Assembly (NCBI RefSeq): GCF_000316115.1
Contig: NZ_JH993797.1
Location: 1-64,000, forward strand
Length of the DNA stretch: 64,000 nucleotides
Origin: Leptolyngbya sp. PCC 7375
GTDB lineage: Bacteria; Cyanobacteriota; Cyanobacteriia; Phormidesmidales; Phormidesmidaceae
Direction of reading: 5' to 3'
Shown here: piece by piece, positions 46,658 to 56,198 of the stretch
How positions within the stretch are numbered: position 1 is the first letter of the stretch
How the letters are laid out: each line of letters opens with the position of its first letter
The notes under the pieces: model-generated
What the model was told of the DNA's origin: nothing
Seen by the model: the letters and a program-made list of their open reading frames with translations, nothing else
Databases searched by the model: none
Translations under genes and position numbers: made by a program

Positions 46658-46840
46658 CTACAGGCAATTCAGTTGTTTTTGGTCAACTTGCAACTGCTAA
46701 CAACTACCAATATAGACCTCAAGCAACAAATACACCGTGATCTTAAACGTCGAGTTGTTATACTAGTCATTAGTTAGCCGATCATCCATCACAGATGATG
46801 CCGTTAGCAGATAACAACATTAGTAACATTAGGTAAATAC

Positions 46841-47242
46841 ATGGCTGACATTGTTGATACTGCCGTTAATGCTGGCTCTTTCAGCACGCTGGTTGCTGCT
46901 GTTAAAGCAGCTGGATTAGTCGATACCCTTAAAGGAAAGGGACCCTTTACAGTTTTTGCGCCCACGGATGATGCCTTTGCCAAATTACCTAAAGGCACAG
47001 TGGATGGACTCCTCAAGAATATTCCACAACTCAAGAAAATCCTGACTTATCATGTGGTTTCAGGTAAGGTGATGGCGGCTGATGTTACGAAGCTGAAGTC
47101 CGCTAAAACGGTTGAAGGTGAAGATGTGAAAATTGATGCTTCCCATGGTGTCAAGATTAATAATGCCACAGTAACAACACCCGATGTTGGCGCTGACAAT
47201 GGGGTTATTCACATCATTGATACTGTGCTAATGCCTGCATAA
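46841..47242 (+). CDS. fasciclin-domain protein
   Basis: 133 aa, a single FAS1 domain: [52 protein letters not shown], and [14 protein letters not shown]. Cytosolic or peripheral form without a signal peptide. FAS1 proteins act in adhesion; cyanobacterial single-domain ones are often induced by stress and are of unknown role. Intact paralogue of the broken copy at 37940. Followed by a terminator. Confidence 0.92.
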   Translation: MADIVDTAVNAGSFSTLVAAVKAAGLVDTLKGKGPFTVFAPTDDAFAKLPKGTVDGLLKNIPQLKKILTYHVVSGKVMAADVTKLKSAKTVEGEDVKIDASHGVKINNATVTTPDVGADNGVIHIIDTVLMPA

Positions 47243-47246
47243 GCCA

Positions 47247-47280
47247 TTTCCCGAGAGTGGCTATCGCTACTCTTGGGAAA
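47247..47280 (+). terminator. hairpin after the fasciclin gene
   Basis: TTTCCCGAGAGT pairs with ACTCTTGGGAAA (one mismatch) with a 10-nt loop, 5 bp after the stop codon. No long U-run. Confidence 0.6.
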
Positions 47281-47364
47281 GCATCTACAGGGGCAAAAAT
47301 ACTCCAGGGCTTAAAACGGATTGAACTGTGATCAATCTATGCACATACCCTATGTAGAACAATT

Positions 47365-47544
47365 GTGGAACAGGTAAAAGATCTACCCGGCGATTTAACA
47401 TTAGAACAGCAGCTTCAACTCCGAATGATCACATTACAAGTGAGAGAATTGAGTTTGAAGCAGGCGCAAGAGTATGTAGTTGAAATAACGCGCCAAATGA
47501 TGGTCAAGGATAATTTGGTTAAGCATTTACTCAAAAGTGCCTAG
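47365..47544 (+). CDS. nblA: NblA-like protein with GTG start
   Basis: 59 aa, easily missed because no ATG is in frame before the conserved core. Reads VEQVKDLPGDLTLEQQLQLR, then VRELSLKQAQEYVVEI and RQMMVKDNLVKHLLKSA. It matches the NblA signature and is closest to the protein at 14762 (RQLMLKDNWIKHTF). The C-terminus lacks the conserved Trp-containing end. No strong RBS is present before the GTG, so expression may be low. It lies between fasciclin and SPFH genes. Confidence 0.65.
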   Translation: MEQVKDLPGDLTLEQQLQLRMITLQVRELSLKQAQEYVVEITRQMMVKDNLVKHLLKSA

Positions 47545-47622
47545 GGTTGCAAGTCATGGCTTGGGCTCGGCTTTCTATCAGAGCGTTACTCCTAGGTGCG
47601 ATCATCCTTGATTTCCTAAGGA

Positions 47623-48498
47623 ATGGGGACAAAGCAATCTATTTTGGAGAACAACTTGAACAATCAATTTCCCTTGAGCAATAAACTATTAACGCCCGTC
47701 ATCTTAGTAAGCTTGATCCTTTTTCTAGGGTTTAACAGCTTTGCTGTTCTTAACCCTGGCCAAGCCGGGGTTATTAGCGTTTTAGGAAAAGCCAGAGATG
47801 GTGTTTTATTAGAGGGCATTCACTTTAAACCACCGTTGATTTCGGTCGTGGATATATACGATCTGACCGTGCAAAAGTTTGAAGTGCCCGCAGAAAGTTC
47901 TACCAAAGACCTGCAGGATTTATCGGCTCGTTTTGCCATTAATTTTCGCCTGGATCCACTACTAGTGGTCGAAATTCGTAGAACCCAAGGGACCTTAGCC
48001 AATATTGTTTCTAAAATTATTGCGCCCCAAACCCAGGAATCATTTAAAATTGCCGCTGCCAGAAGAACGGTAGAAGAAGCGATTACCAAAAGAAATGAAC
48101 TCAAGCGAGATTTTGATGACGCCTTAAGCGAGAGACTCGAAAAATATGGAATTATTGTCCTGGATACGAGTGTCGTCGATTTAGACTTTTCCCCGGAATT
48201 TGCTAAGGCCGTAGAAGAAAAACAAATTGCTGAACAGAGAGCCAAACGAGCCATTTATGTCGCCCAAGAAGCGGAGCAAGAGGCCCAGGCTGATATTAAC
48301 CGTGCCAAGGGTAAAGCAGAGGCGCAGAGATTGCTAGCCGAAACGTTGAAAGCCGAAGGCGGGCAACTTGTGTTGCAAAAAGAGGCGATTCAAGCTTGGA
48401 AAGATGGCGGATCTCAAATGCCCAAGGTCTTAGTCATGGGAGGAAAAGAGCAAACGGCAGTGCCTTTTCTATTTAATCTTGGTGATGTTCAGCAGTAA
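47623..48498 (+). CDS. prohibitin-like SPFH protein
   Basis: 291 aa. An N-terminal signal-anchor helix (residues 21-43), the SPFH/band-7 domain (GQAGVISVLGKARDGVLLEGIHF ... DLDFSPEFAKAVEEKQIAEQ), and a coiled coil. Prohibitin-type membrane scaffolds associate with FtsH in bacteria and organelles. FtsH lies 1.4 kb upstream in the same direction, so a shared quality-control role in thylakoids is plausible. Confidence 0.9.
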   Translation: MGTKQSILENNLNNQFPLSNKLLTPVILVSLILFLGFNSFAVLNPGQAGVISVLGKARDGVLLEGIHFKPPLISVVDIYDLTVQKFEVPAESSTKDLQDLSARFAINFRLDPLLVVEIRRTQGTLANIVSKIIAPQTQESFKIAAARRTVEEAITKRNELKRDFDDALSERLEKYGIIVLDTSVVDLDFSPEFAKAVEEKQIAEQRAKRAIYVAQEAEQEAQADINRAKGKAEAQRLLAETLKAEGGQLVLQKEAIQAWKDGGSQMPKVLVMGGKEQTAVPFLFNLGDVQQ

Positions 48499-48584
48499 CC
48501 CTAAGCCTGGATGTTTCATTTGAAAAATACTTAGATGTTTCATTTTGTTTTCCTAGTTTAACCCTTGTATGAGGTAATACAACC

Positions 48585-48872
48585 ATGAGTTACACCAATA
48601 AAGAGAAAGAGATATCTGACCATTCTTCTAGTGATGGCAGTGAGCTTATCCCCGCTGAAGCGCCCATGACTGGGCAAAAATCTCAGAATGAACCATTGGG
48701 AGCTGGCTACCGAGTAGACGATGAGGGCATCGTCAATAACTATGCCCTTGAGCCTGAGGTTTATGAAGCCAAGTATCCCTCACCCAAACAACAGCGGCGT
48801 TATATCGTTCTGGGGGGCGCGGCTGTTTTGTTTGTTGCTCTAGTCCTATGGATTGCCTTTGCCACCAGCTAG
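48585..48872 (+). CDS. psb34: Psb34 (ssl1498-type light-harvesting-like protein)
   Basis: 95 aa. The conserved DDEGIVNNYALEPEVYEAKYPSPKQQRRY segment is the family signature (quoted in part: GIVNNYALEP, YPSPKQQRRY), followed by a single membrane helix (IVLGGAAVLFVALVLWIAF). Psb34 binds photosystem II assembly intermediates and competes with Hlips. The N-terminal 40 residues are longer than I recall for Synechocystis ssl1498. Part of the photosystem-stress block. Confidence 0.88.
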   Translation: MSYTNKEKEISDHSSSDGSELIPAEAPMTGQKSQNEPLGAGYRVDDEGIVNNYALEPEVYEAKYPSPKQQRRYIVLGGAAVLFVALVLWIAFATS

Positions 48873-48965
48873 GTGGGCGAAATAGTTTGTTCCGAAACCC
48901 AACCTATCTCTTCCACTCAAGCTTTAATTTACTCAATTGTTCAATGACATTTGGAGACTTTAATT

Positions 48966-49925
48966 ATGCCATTCACCCTTGATGAAACTCGTTCCATTTT
49001 TCCTGACACTCAAGTTGCTAATGCAGTCCCAGAAATGGTTCAATCATTCAATCAGCTCAAGGCTGAAGATCAGTTGGCCTTACTGTGGTTTACCTATACT
49101 GAGATGGGACTGACCATTATTCCCGCTGCCATGGAAGTGGTCCCCATGGTATTTGCAGAAAAAATCTTGACTCAAATCAAGCAGATGCCACCGTTAGAGC
49201 AAACGCAGGCAATGTGCGATTTGGTCAACCATACAGATACGCCCCTCTGCCAGACTTATTCGTCTTTTAGCACAAATGTTAAGTTGGGCTTCTGGTATCA
49301 ATTAAGTGAATGGATGCAACAGAACATCGTAGCTCCCATTCCCAAAGGCTATAAACTCTCTAGACAGGCATCTGTTTGGCTCAAGGATATCCGTCCACTG
49401 GAGGGGGGGCAGCAACTCACAATCTTGCAGGATATTGTTGCCAATATGGGGTATGCTCCAGCGGGTGGAACTCCAAAAGTCAAAGAACCTTTGATTCCCC
49501 CCAAAAAGGCGGCCCCTCGAACCAAAGTCCGCATTAAAGGCATCAAGAATGCGACGGTCCTGAGTTATATGGAAAATATGAATGCCTTTGATTTCCAGGC
49601 AGCGGTAGCGCTATTTGTGGAAGAAGGAGCCTTGAATCCACCTTTCCAGAAACCCATCGTGGGTCAGGAAAACATTCTCGCGTATATGCGTGAAGAGTGC
49701 TATGGACTGAAACTGAAACCGAAACGAGGCGTTTCTGAACCATTGGAAGATGGGGGCACCCAAATTAAAGTGCTCGGGGATGTGCAAACTCCCTGGTTTG
49801 GTGACGGTGTTAGCATCAACTTGGCATGGCGATTCCTGCTCAACCCTGACGGGAAGATTGTCTTTGTGGGAATTGATATCCTGGCATCTCCACAAGAACT
49901 TCTGGATTTGCAGCGAGTTCAGTAG
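48966..49925 (+). CDS. ocp: orange carotenoid protein with R155Q
   Basis: 319 aa from ATG 48966 (GGAGA upstream). OCP binds a ketocarotenoid, is photoactivated by blue light and quenches phycobilisomes. Aligning by eye with the Synechocystis protein, with no gaps to residue 290: carotenoid-site Trp41, Tyr44, Trp110, Tyr201 and Trp288 are conserved, as is Glu244. Arg155, which pairs with Glu244 and is needed for phycobilisome binding, is Gln here (TILQDIV); Trp101 is Phe. This predicts altered quenching or a different target. No frp gene was seen. A CrtW ketolase lies about 9.5 kb downstream. Confidence 0.95.
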   Translation: MPFTLDETRSIFPDTQVANAVPEMVQSFNQLKAEDQLALLWFTYTEMGLTIIPAAMEVVPMVFAEKILTQIKQMPPLEQTQAMCDLVNHTDTPLCQTYSSFSTNVKLGFWYQLSEWMQQNIVAPIPKGYKLSRQASVWLKDIRPLEGGQQLTILQDIVANMGYAPAGGTPKVKEPLIPPKKAAPRTKVRIKGIKNATVLSYMENMNAFDFQAAVALFVEEGALNPPFQKPIVGQENILAYMREECYGLKLKPKRGVSEPLEDGGTQIKVLGDVQTPWFGDGVSINLAWRFLLNPDGKIVFVGIDILASPQELLDLQRVQ

Positions 49926-49998
49926 AACGTTGATACGAGTCCCCGATTAAGTTTGTTTTTACATATTGCTTGCTAAACTAGCGAGCTTGGAGATTTAT

Positions 49999-51078
49999 AT
50001 GCGGGTTGCACAGGTTACGCCTTTGTGGGAGCAGGTGCCTCCTATGGCTTATGGAGGTACCGAACTTATTGTCAGTCTGTTGACAGAAGAACTGGTGCGT
50101 CGTGGCCATCAGGTAACGCTGTTTGCTTCCGGTGACTCGAAGACAACAGCGTTACTAGAACCGGGCTGTGAACGGGCACTGCGATCCCTGGGGGTGTTGC
50201 CGCCAGAATATGCCTACTATGAGCAAATGCAGTTAGGCAAAGTCTTTAAGCAGGCGGGAGAGTTTGACATTATTCACTCCCATATGGACGCCGCTGCGTT
50301 GCCCTATACCCATCTGGATCAAACTCCAGTTGTTCATACCCTGCATAGGACATTTACCCCCTCGACTGAAAAAATATTTAGCCAATATCGGTGGCAGAAC
50401 TTAGTCAGTGTGTCTAACTCTCAACAGCGGCCTGAGTTGGGGCTAAATTATGTGACCACGGTCCATAACGCGATCGCGCCTGACCAGTTTACTTTTTACC
50501 CCCGGCCCGACACCCCAACCTACCTGGCCTTTCTGGGACGCATGTCGATGGAAAAAGGCCCCCATCTAGCGATTGAAATTGCCAAGCGTAGCGGTTATCC
50601 CCTCAAAATGGCGGGAAAAGTTGATTTTGAAAACGAAGACTTTTTCGAGCACCAGGTAGCCCCCCACATTGATGGTCAGCAAATTGAGTTTTTGGGTGAG
50701 GTCAGCCATGGCCTTAAGCAAGAGTTAATGGGTAAGGCCATGGCCACGTTATTCCCCATCACCTGGCCTGAGCCGTTTGGGTTAGTGATGACCGAGTCCA
50801 TGGCCAGTGGCACCCCTATTATTGCCATGGCGATGGGCTCAGCCCCCGAGGTGATTGCTGACGGCAAGACCGGGTTTCTCTGCCACAGCATTGAGGATTG
50901 CATTGAGGCGGTAGCGCAGGTGCATCGGCTCAGTCGCCATGCCTGCCGCAGGCATGTGGCGGTAAATTTTAGTGTTGAGCGCATGGTGGACGACTATGAA
51001 GCAGTCTATCGTAAGCTCATTAGCGATCGCGTTGACCATAATGAACCACGATGGATAGCCATGCCCATCTCTAAATAA
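49999..51078 (+). CDS. GT4 family glycosyltransferase
   Basis: 359 aa from ATG 49999 (GGAGA upstream). Two Rossmann halves: N-terminal AQVTPLWEQVPPMAYGGTE, and the C-terminal donor-binding FLGRMSMEKGPHLAIEI plus EPFGLVMTESMASGTPIIAM (E-x7-E motif). Nucleotide-sugar-dependent transferase; the close relatives I recall lie beside debranching enzymes in cyanobacteria. The next gene (27 bp away) is such an enzyme, so a role in glucan or compatible-solute metabolism is likely. Confidence 0.85.
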   Translation: MRVAQVTPLWEQVPPMAYGGTELIVSLLTEELVRRGHQVTLFASGDSKTTALLEPGCERALRSLGVLPPEYAYYEQMQLGKVFKQAGEFDIIHSHMDAAALPYTHLDQTPVVHTLHRTFTPSTEKIFSQYRWQNLVSVSNSQQRPELGLNYVTTVHNAIAPDQFTFYPRPDTPTYLAFLGRMSMEKGPHLAIEIAKRSGYPLKMAGKVDFENEDFFEHQVAPHIDGQQIEFLGEVSHGLKQELMGKAMATLFPITWPEPFGLVMTESMASGTPIIAMAMGSAPEVIADGKTGFLCHSIEDCIEAVAQVHRLSRHACRRHVAVNFSVERMVDDYEAVYRKLISDRVDHNEPRWIAMPISK

Positions 51079-51104
51079 AAGGTAATCAATGGAGCCCCAC
51101 GACC

Positions 51105-53417
51105 ATGGCAGATGCTGCCAACCCAGGTGAGACCCCAGTCGAAGCCGTTTTAGAAATCATAGAGTCAGATGGCCGCACCTTTGCCCCAGCACAGCAGGTG
51201 CCGATTCCAGAGTGGCCCTGTACCACCATTAAGCGGCAGCAACATACCCTAACGCTTAAGGACAACGATTTGTTTTTGGTTGCCGATACCCTAGGCAATA
51301 TCTCCGGCTGTCTGGACGATCAAATCACCTCTAGCCTCGGTCTATTTTGTCGCGATACTCGGTTTCTAAGTCGCTTAGAACTCCAATTTGAAGGGCAGCC
51401 GCCCATTTTGCTCAGCAGTACAGCCCAGCGTGGATTTGCCCTGTCGGTATTGTGTGCCAATCCCTACATTGTTGGTGACGACAACCGCGCATCGATCCGG
51501 GCTGAGACCATTGGCATTCAGCGCGATCTGGTACTACAAGGCGGGTTATTTGAAGAGCTTACTCTGACTAACTACAACACTCAGCCAGTTGAATTTGAGC
51601 TGAGTCTCAGTTTTGAGGCTGATTTTGCCGATCTGTTTGAAATCCGAGGGAAAGTGCGGCAGCAAACCGGGACAAAACTCCGTCCGGTGCGCCTGGCAGA
51701 AGAAACGTCTAAGCCGGTTCCTGTTTTTAATGATGGCTTCATCAACGGGGAGGGAGAAGAACTTACCCTGGCCTATCAAGGGGTGGACCAGTTACTCATG
51801 GAGTCTAGGATTCACTTTTATCAGCGACGGCCCGATCAGGTTAAGGGGTATACTGCGATTTGGCAGATAACGCTACAACCCCATGCCACCCAGACTTTGG
51901 GCTATCGTCTACAGCCTTTTTTAGACAACCACCCGGCTTCTTTGGTCAGCATTCCAGCCACCCTACATCAGGCTGTCGCTGAGGAAACCATGGAAGAACA
52001 GCAATGGCGCGATGGTGTTACCTGTATTCGGACGGATAATCAGGCGTTTAACCAAATCATCGAGCGGGCAGAGCAAGATACCTATTTGCTCGGGCAAACC
52101 ATTGGGGGAGGTAAAATTCTATCGGCGGGGATTCCCTGGTTCGCCACCCTGTTTGGCCGCGACTCGCTGATTGCAGCCATGCAGACCCTGATATTTAACC
52201 CCGCCTTGGCCCGACAAACCCTGACTGTCCTGGCTGAGTATCAAGGCCAGGTGCAAAATGACTGGCGCGAGGAAGAACCGGGTAAAATTCTCCATGAGCT
52301 GCGCTTGGGAGAAATGTCTCGTGCAGGGGAAGTGCCCCACACCCCTTATTACGGCACGGTGGATGCCACACCGCTGTGGCTGATACTCTATGCCGATTAC
52401 TATGCCTGGAAAGGCGATCGCACCCTGCTCGACCAGCTTTGGGAACAGGCGCTGGCGGCGATGGCCTGGATCGACCGCAGCTGCGAGCAAACTGGCTATG
52501 TCACCTACGAGTGCAAATCTTCTGGGGGCTTACATAACCAGGGTTGGAAAGATTCTGATGACTGCATCGTAGATGCCAAGGGCACCATCGCCAAAGGTGC
52601 CATCGCCCTAGCAGAGGTCCAGAGCTATGTTTACGCCGCTAAAGTACGATTGAGTCCCCTGGCCAGTCTCCAGGAGCGGCCAGACTTGAGCGATCGCTGG
52701 CAAGCCGAAGCCAAAGCCCTCAAAGAACGCTTCGAACAAGACTTCTGGCTCCCTGATCAGGGCTATTTTGCCCTCGCCTTAGATGGCGACGGCCACCCCG
52801 TAGACAGCATCACCTCGAATCCGGGGCATTGCCTCGAATCCGGGATTCTCTCCCCCGAAAAGTCCCGTAGCGTGGCGGAAAGACTGCTGGCCCCTGACCT
52901 GTTTAGCGGCTGGGGCATTCGTACCCTGAGTAGCACTTCTGTCGCCTACAACCCTATGGGGTATCATGTCGGTTCCGTATGGCCCCACGACAATGGCATG
53001 ATTGCGGCGGGGTTGCGCTCCCTGGGGTTTACAGAACAGGCCCTCGAAATCGCCCAGGGCATTTTCGACATGACCACTCAGCAACCCTATCAGTGCCCCC
53101 CTGAACTGTTCTGTGGTTTTGATCGGACGCCCACCGGCAACCCGGTGCGGTATCCGGTAGCCTGTTCTCCCCAAGCTTGGGCCACTGGCACGGTCTTTCA
53201 ACTCTTGCAAATTATGGTAAATCTTGTGCCGGACGTGCCCAATAACTGTTTGCGGGTTGTACAGCCCACATTGCCAGCCTCGGTGAGGTATATGTCGCTG
53301 AAAAATTTCAAGGTGGGTCACACACTACTCGATCTGGAGTTTGAGCGTTCCCAGGAAGCAACCGCCTGTCGGGTGGTCAAAAAGCGGGGCAACCTCCAAG
53401 TGGTGATCGAGGTGTGA
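51105..53417 (+). CDS. glycogen-debranching-type amylo-alpha-1,6-glucosidase
   Basis: 770 aa. N-terminal beta-rich domain (residues 35-290: GLFCRDTRFLSRLELQF) typical of the GDE-N/GH13-GH133 family, then an alpha/alpha toroid with the catalytic-type motifs LSAGIPWFATLFGRDSLIAA, GEVPHTPYYGTVDATPLW, NQGWKDSDDCI and VGSVWPHDNGMI. Hydrolyses alpha-1,6 branches. Probably works in the cytosol with the preceding glycosyltransferase. Confidence 0.9.
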   Translation: MADAANPGETPVEAVLEIIESDGRTFAPAQQVPIPEWPCTTIKRQQHTLTLKDNDLFLVADTLGNISGCLDDQITSSLGLFCRDTRFLSRLELQFEGQPPILLSSTAQRGFALSVLCANPYIVGDDNRASIRAETIGIQRDLVLQGGLFEELTLTNYNTQPVEFELSLSFEADFADLFEIRGKVRQQTGTKLRPVRLAEETSKPVPVFNDGFINGEGEELTLAYQGVDQLLMESRIHFYQRRPDQVKGYTAIWQITLQPHATQTLGYRLQPFLDNHPASLVSIPATLHQAVAEETMEEQQWRDGVTCIRTDNQAFNQIIERAEQDTYLLGQTIGGGKILSAGIPWFATLFGRDSLIAAMQTLIFNPALARQTLTVLAEYQGQVQNDWREEEPGKILHELRLGEMSRAGEVPHTPYYGTVDATPLWLILYADYYAWKGDRTLLDQLWEQALAAMAWIDRSCEQTGYVTYECKSSGGLHNQGWKDSDDCIVDAKGTIAKGAIALAEVQSYVYAAKVRLSPLASLQERPDLSDRWQAEAKALKERFEQDFWLPDQGYFALALDGDGHPVDSITSNPGHCLESGILSPEKSRSVAERLLAPDLFSGWGIRTLSSTSVAYNPMGYHVGSVWPHDNGMIAAGLRSLGFTEQALEIAQGIFDMTTQQPYQCPPELFCGFDRTPTGNPVRYPVACSPQAWATGTVFQLLQIMVNLVPDVPNNCLRVVQPTLPASVRYMSLKNFKVGHTLLDLEFERSQEATACRVVKKRGNLQVVIEV

Positions 53418-53841
53418 ATTTAGTATTTTTACTTAGCCAGGCCAGTGTTTGATTTAGCGGGATGTTTGAATTTGTTACAAAAATTCAACAATGTGTCGTT
53501 GCTTGAAACCTGAACACCGGTGACAGGTGAGGTATCAAGCAACGACTGAAATTCTCTGCTCAGAAGACATTAGAAACAACGGATTGATCTACAGGAATTG
53601 TTTCTAATTGCCACAGGGACCACAACAATGTTTGATTTTATGTCAGCCCGAAGGGAGTTGAAGCAACTTTACTGGAGGGTTTGTATAATTTCACTGAAGC
53701 TACTGAGGTAAAAATATAGCTTTTGCCCTATCGCTTGGGCTACCGAGTGCGCGCGCGCTTAGGGCGATGGCGGCTTGCAGCTGCACCAGTGGAGTGGTTG
53801 CTATAGATTGGGACACTGAGTTTAATATGAGTTGATCTGCC
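53418..53841. promoter_or_regulatory. leader of the NACHT gene with two inverted repeats
   Basis: No gene. A perfect 12-bp repeat GTCGTTGCTTGA/TCAAGCAACGAC (53495-53546) and a perfect 10-bp TTAGAAACAA/TTGTTTCTAA (53570-53607) lie about 240-350 bp before the NACHT start. They could be terminators for the upstream gene or operators. Confidence 0.45.
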
Positions 53842-56160
53842 ATGGTCAAACGATCGCTCCAGGCATCATTGACTGGAATTCAACAGGCTAAGCGAGCATT
53901 TGCGCTGAAGGGGTGGACCCAGGAAAATCTGGCAGCAGAGGTCAACCTCAAGACCCGCCAACCCATTTGGCGATTTTTCACAGGGCAACCTGTCGATCGC
54001 CAATTTTTTATGGAGATTTGTTCAGTACTGGATATAGAGTGGCGAGACATTGCGATTGATCCACCCGCAGAATTTCCTGACCCTGGAGAGGGGAGCAGAG
54101 AACCCTTGCTGGATATAGATGAGCTGGTGAAGGAGGTGCGATCGCAACACCATGACGCCATTGAAAATCAGTGCGGCATCTTACAGTTACTCGACATCAA
54201 TCGTCCAGTTAGCCTGGATGACATCTATGTAGATGTGAATATTTTGGAGGAACTAACCAGTCAACAGCAGCTTGAAATCACTGACTTGCAAAACCTGGAA
54301 CTGACTGAATTTGATCGGGTTGGTTTGGGTGCAGTTGAGCAGAAGCAAATATCCGGCATGCAGGCGGTTGAAACCTACTTAAAGCTCAGGGTACTGGGGA
54401 AACCAGGGGTGGGCAAAACAACGTTTATCAAACATCTCGCCATCCAATGTATCCGGGGCGAGTTTGCTGCCGATCACGTTCCCATCTTTATCTCACTCAG
54501 GGACTTTGCCGCTGAGTCTAACCGCAACGGTGACTTTAACCTCTTAGACTATATCCATCAAATATTACTTCTGTCTGACCTTTCCAGCCCATCTACCCTC
54601 GAAACATTGTTAAAAGTCGGGCGAGTCTTACTGTTAATGGATGGTATGGATGAAGTCCTGAATCAGGATATTTCAGCGGTTCTGAGAGAAATCCGCAAAT
54701 TTTCAGACCAGTACCACCGCAATCGCTTTGTGGTAACCTGCCGCACCGCTGCCCAAACATTACAGTTGCGAGGCTTCACCGATGTAGAAATCGCCCCCTT
54801 TACCCAGGAGCAAATTGCCACCTTTGCCCAAAAGTGGTTTGTGGCCCTGACCAAAACGACAGCCCAAGCGGGGCAAGAACAGTCGGCTCAGTTTATTCAT
54901 AAGCTAAACTTCCCCGAAAACTGGCAGTTTCGACAGATGGTAACCACTCCTCTCTTTCTTCATCTGGCTTGCTGGGTGTTTCAAGGGCAAGACAAATTTC
55001 CCACCAAGCGGGCTGAGTTTTATAAACAAGGTCTGGACTTGCTGCTGGGCAAGTGGGATGAAGCCAAGGGTGTCGAACGAGATGATGCCTACCGAGGTTT
55101 TTTACTGCCCCAAAAACTGAGGCTCCTGAGCCAGCTGGCCGCCGTTACGTTTGAACAGGGGCAGTATTTTTTTGAGCAACGCACCATTGAACAATACATT
55201 GGCGACTATTTGCAGAATTTGCCAGGAGCAGCTTTAGCGCCAGAGGAACTGCAGCTCGAAAGCGAAGCCATGCTAAAAGCGATTGAGGCACAGCATGGCC
55301 TCTTAATCGAACGAGCGCGAGGAATTTTCTCGTTTTCTTATTTGGTATTTCAAGAATACTTCACGGCTCGAAAAATTGTGGCCACCCATAATTTACAGGC
55401 CCTAGAGCAAGCCCTGGGAGGTCTGGTGAGTCACATTACCGATTCCCATTGGCGCGAAGTCTTTTTATTAACCGCTGCCATGTTGCGCAGCGCCGATGGG
55501 CTGATACAGTTAATGAAACAACAGATTGATGCCCTTGTCTCTCAGGATCCCTACCTACAAGATTTTTTGATATGGGCCAGCCAAAAATCCCAGACCCTCC
55601 CAACTGAGCCGAAACTTGCGACCACCCGAGCCTTTTACCTGGCCTTGGCCCAAAACTCCCCTGTAGCAGACCATTTTGCATTAGCCAGTACGCTAGATCA
55701 GGGCATATTGTTAGATGCCGCGTTAGAAAACTTACTACAGGACTTTGCTAACCATCACAGTCAGGACTTTGCCTATATCAATGCCTGTAGCGAGGCCCTC
55801 AACAATATCCTTGTCATCGTTCTGGATGCTGGTTTTTATAAATCTCTCCAACAATTAAGAGACCAACTGCCCTCTCCCCACCAAAACCAGGAATGGCTTC
55901 AGGACTGGTGGCAAAAAAACTATGCCGATTGGTTAGAACGGTTGAACAGTACAATCACCCATTACCGCAATATACACCACCCCTGGCAGTTTACGTCTGA
56001 ACAGGAACAGATGCTACAACGCTATTACAATGCCAATCAGCTCCTGATAGACTGTTTGAATAGTAATTGTGAGGTAACAGCAGCCATCCGGAAAGAAATT
56101 GAAACCACATTACTCTTGCCTCAACAGGAACTGGAAGATCGGGAATGGCAAGGAGATTAA
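53842..56160 (+). CDS. NACHT-domain NTPase with N-terminal helix-turn-helix
   Basis: 772 aa STAND ATPase. N-terminal HTH-like helices (FALKGWTQENLAAEVNLKTRQ, residues 20-45), a linker, NACHT domain with Walker A GKPGVGKTT (about 184-192), Walker B LLLMDGMDEV (about 261-270) and the sensor-like VVTCRTA, then winged-helix and helical C-terminal region (NACHT C-terminal helical type). Bacterial NACHT proteins include phage-defence NLR-like systems; no separate effector domain is visible, so signalling output is unknown. The 3' end of a second copy lies at 57041. Confidence 0.88.
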   Translation: MVKRSLQASLTGIQQAKRAFALKGWTQENLAAEVNLKTRQPIWRFFTGQPVDRQFFMEICSVLDIEWRDIAIDPPAEFPDPGEGSREPLLDIDELVKEVRSQHHDAIENQCGILQLLDINRPVSLDDIYVDVNILEELTSQQQLEITDLQNLELTEFDRVGLGAVEQKQISGMQAVETYLKLRVLGKPGVGKTTFIKHLAIQCIRGEFAADHVPIFISLRDFAAESNRNGDFNLLDYIHQILLLSDLSSPSTLETLLKVGRVLLLMDGMDEVLNQDISAVLREIRKFSDQYHRNRFVVTCRTAAQTLQLRGFTDVEIAPFTQEQIATFAQKWFVALTKTTAQAGQEQSAQFIHKLNFPENWQFRQMVTTPLFLHLACWVFQGQDKFPTKRAEFYKQGLDLLLGKWDEAKGVERDDAYRGFLLPQKLRLLSQLAAVTFEQGQYFFEQRTIEQYIGDYLQNLPGAALAPEELQLESEAMLKAIEAQHGLLIERARGIFSFSYLVFQEYFTARKIVATHNLQALEQALGGLVSHITDSHWREVFLLTAAMLRSADGLIQLMKQQIDALVSQDPYLQDFLIWASQKSQTLPTEPKLATTRAFYLALAQNSPVADHFALASTLDQGILLDAALENLLQDFANHHSQDFAYINACSEALNNILVIVLDAGFYKSLQQLRDQLPSPHQNQEWLQDWWQKNYADWLERLNSTITHYRNIHHPWQFTSEQEQMLQRYYNANQLLIDCLNSNCEVTAAIRKEIETTLLLPQQELEDREWQGD

Positions 56161-56198
56161 CTCAGAGAGAATTCCAAAGAGGTTCTATGGTAAGAAGG

